From: Chloroflexota bacterium
Lineage (GTDB): Bacteria > Chloroflexota > Dehalococcoidia > JACQUE01
Length of the DNA: 5,710 nucleotides
Assembly: GCA_016210425.1 (NCBI GenBank)
Contig: JACQUE010000181.1
Location: 1 to 5,710 of the forward strand
Reading direction: 5' to 3'
Shown here: positions 5,327 to 5,710 of the stretch, one piece after another
Layout of the letters: each line of letters begins with the position of its first letter
How positions within the stretch are numbered: the first letter of the stretch is position 1
Notes under the pieces: model-generated
The model's input: only the letters and a program-made list of their open reading frames with translations
Databases searched by the model: none
What the model was told of the DNA's origin: nothing
Translations under genes and position numbers: made by a program

Positions 5327-5626
5327 TTGGTTACCGAGGAGAAGGTTTTCGATATCTTGCGGGACGTGTATGACCCTGAGATTCCCGTGAACGTGGTTGA
5401 CTTGGGTCTCGTCTACGGGGTGCGGATCAAGGGCAACAAGGTATACATTAAGATGACGATGACGGCGCCCGGCTGCCCGATGCACGAGTACATCGCCGAG
5501 GACGCCATCAGCAAGCTGGAGGCCTCAGAGGGCATCGACGAGGCGGACGTGGAGATCGTCTGGGACCCGCCCTGGACGCCGGAGCGCATGACCGCCGCCG
5601 GCCGCAAAGCCCTCGGCTTCAGCTAG
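5327..5626 (+). CDS. MIP18/DUF59 family metal-sulfur cluster assembly factor (SufT/PaaD-like)
   Basis: This 99-residue cytosolic protein matches the MIP18 (DUF59) family, whose members help mature iron-sulfur proteins (SufT) or a phenylacetyl-CoA epoxidase (PaaD). The conserved blocks are DPEIPVNVVDLGLVYGV at 16-32, TAPGCPM at 46-52 with the conserved C50, and the C-terminal DPPWTPERMTAAGRKALGF at 80-98. The length is that of a stand-alone domain, with no fused Mrp ATPase. The TTG start at 5327 is chosen for AAAGGAGA just upstream; the frame is open to a TTG at 5297 but that site has no ribosome binding sequence. The gene follows an orphan helical protein after 59 bases and may have its own promoter. 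No suf or paa genes are visible, so general iron-sulfur maturation is the likelier role. Confidence 0.92.
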   Translation: MVTEEKVFDILRDVYDPEIPVNVVDLGLVYGVRIKGNKVYIKMTMTAPGCPMHEYIAEDAISKLEASEGIDEADVEIVWDPPWTPERMTAAGRKALGFS

Positions 5627-5643
5627 GCACGTAAGAAACGCGA

Positions 5644-5675
5644 CGAAGGCAGGCCCAGCGATGGGTCTGTCTTCG
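5644..5675 (+). other. Strong GNRA-capped RNA hairpin after the MIP18/DUF59 gene
   Basis: Positions 5644-5657 pair with 5662-5675 over 14 bp, twelve Watson-Crick and two G-U pairs, closing a GCGA tetraloop of the GNRA class. It begins 17 bases after the stop. No T-tract follows, so it is not a classical intrinsic terminator. In the complementary RNA the two G-U pairs would become C-A mismatches, so the fold favours the plus-strand transcript. It may protect the 3' end, act as an imperfect terminator, or regulate the downstream gene. Confidence 0.6.
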
Positions 5676-5691
5676 CTTGTGAGGGAGATAC

Positions 5692-5710
5692 ATGCCATCA
5701 GTAGAAGGAG
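5692..5710 (+). CDS. Possible start of a further gene, truncated by the window end
   Basis: An ATG at 5692 is preceded by AGGGAG (5682-5687) at a short spacing of 4 bases, and reads MPSVEG before the window ends. Nothing can be said of its function. An equally good alternative is that AGAAGGAG at the window edge is the ribosome site for a start lying just outside. Confidence 0.3.
5703..5710 (+). promoter_or_regulatory. Strong Shine-Dalgarno-like site at the window edge
   Basis: AGAAGGAG at the last bases closely matches the anti-SD complement. It competes with the ATG at 5692 as the signal for the next gene, whose start would lie beyond the window. Confidence 0.35.

Overview
The window looks like a chromosomal stretch of a free-living, GC-rich bacterium. 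Most genes are strongly G/C-biased, and GTG and TTG starts appear beside clear Shine-Dalgarno (SD) sites. No ribosomal or universal marker is present, so taxonomy is only a guess. The combination of a long-form cyclase-family hydrolase, a MIP18/DUF59 protein and an orphan helical protein would suit an uncultured Chloroflexota-like lineage, but the sequence does not prove it. I see no rRNA, tRNA, CRISPR array, insertion sequence, integrase or phage gene.

Region 1 (1-965, + strand) holds a complete cyclase-family (PF04199-type) metal-dependent hydrolase. Its stop lies 8 bases from the stop of the convergent metal ATPase gene.

Region 2 (974-3466, - strand) is a compact metal-resistance operon reading right to left. 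A consensus-like promoter with an inverted-repeat operator across the predicted start of transcription drives an ArsR/SmtB repressor. Two bases later comes a heavy-metal P1B-type ATPase with a GTG start. The repressor carries the cysteine set of the Mycobacterium tuberculosis Cd/Pb sensor CmtR (here C59, C63, C105), which points to soft divalent metals. The pump has one N-terminal CxxC metal-binding domain and all P-type catalytic motifs. Its membrane metal site reads Cys-Ser-Cys instead of the usual Cys-Pro-Cys. The inferred circuit is that metal binding releases the repressor and the pump exports the metal.

Region 3 (3467-4371, + strand) begins with about 160 bases without a recognisable gene, followed by a VapBC-type toxin-antitoxin pair: an AbrB-fold antitoxin and a PIN-domain ribonuclease with abutting stop and start codons. 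The promoter has an extended -10 bracketed by a perfect 8-bp inverted repeat, a good candidate autoregulatory operator. The pair is visibly less GC-rich than its flanks, which fits acquisition.

Region 4 (4372-5710, + strand) contains an unrecognised 274-residue, mostly helical soluble protein. It is followed by a 99-residue MIP18/DUF59 (SufT/PaaD-like) iron-sulfur assembly factor with a TTG start. A strong GNRA-capped hairpin without a T-tract lies between this gene and either the beginning of another gene (ATG at 5692) or a strong SD site at the window edge.

The strongest candidates for something undescribed are the CmtR-like sensor paired with a Cys-Ser-Cys pump, the palindrome-bracketed vap promoter, the orphan helical protein, and the 3' hairpin, which forms well on only one strand. 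I do not see evidence for a wholly new multi-gene system.
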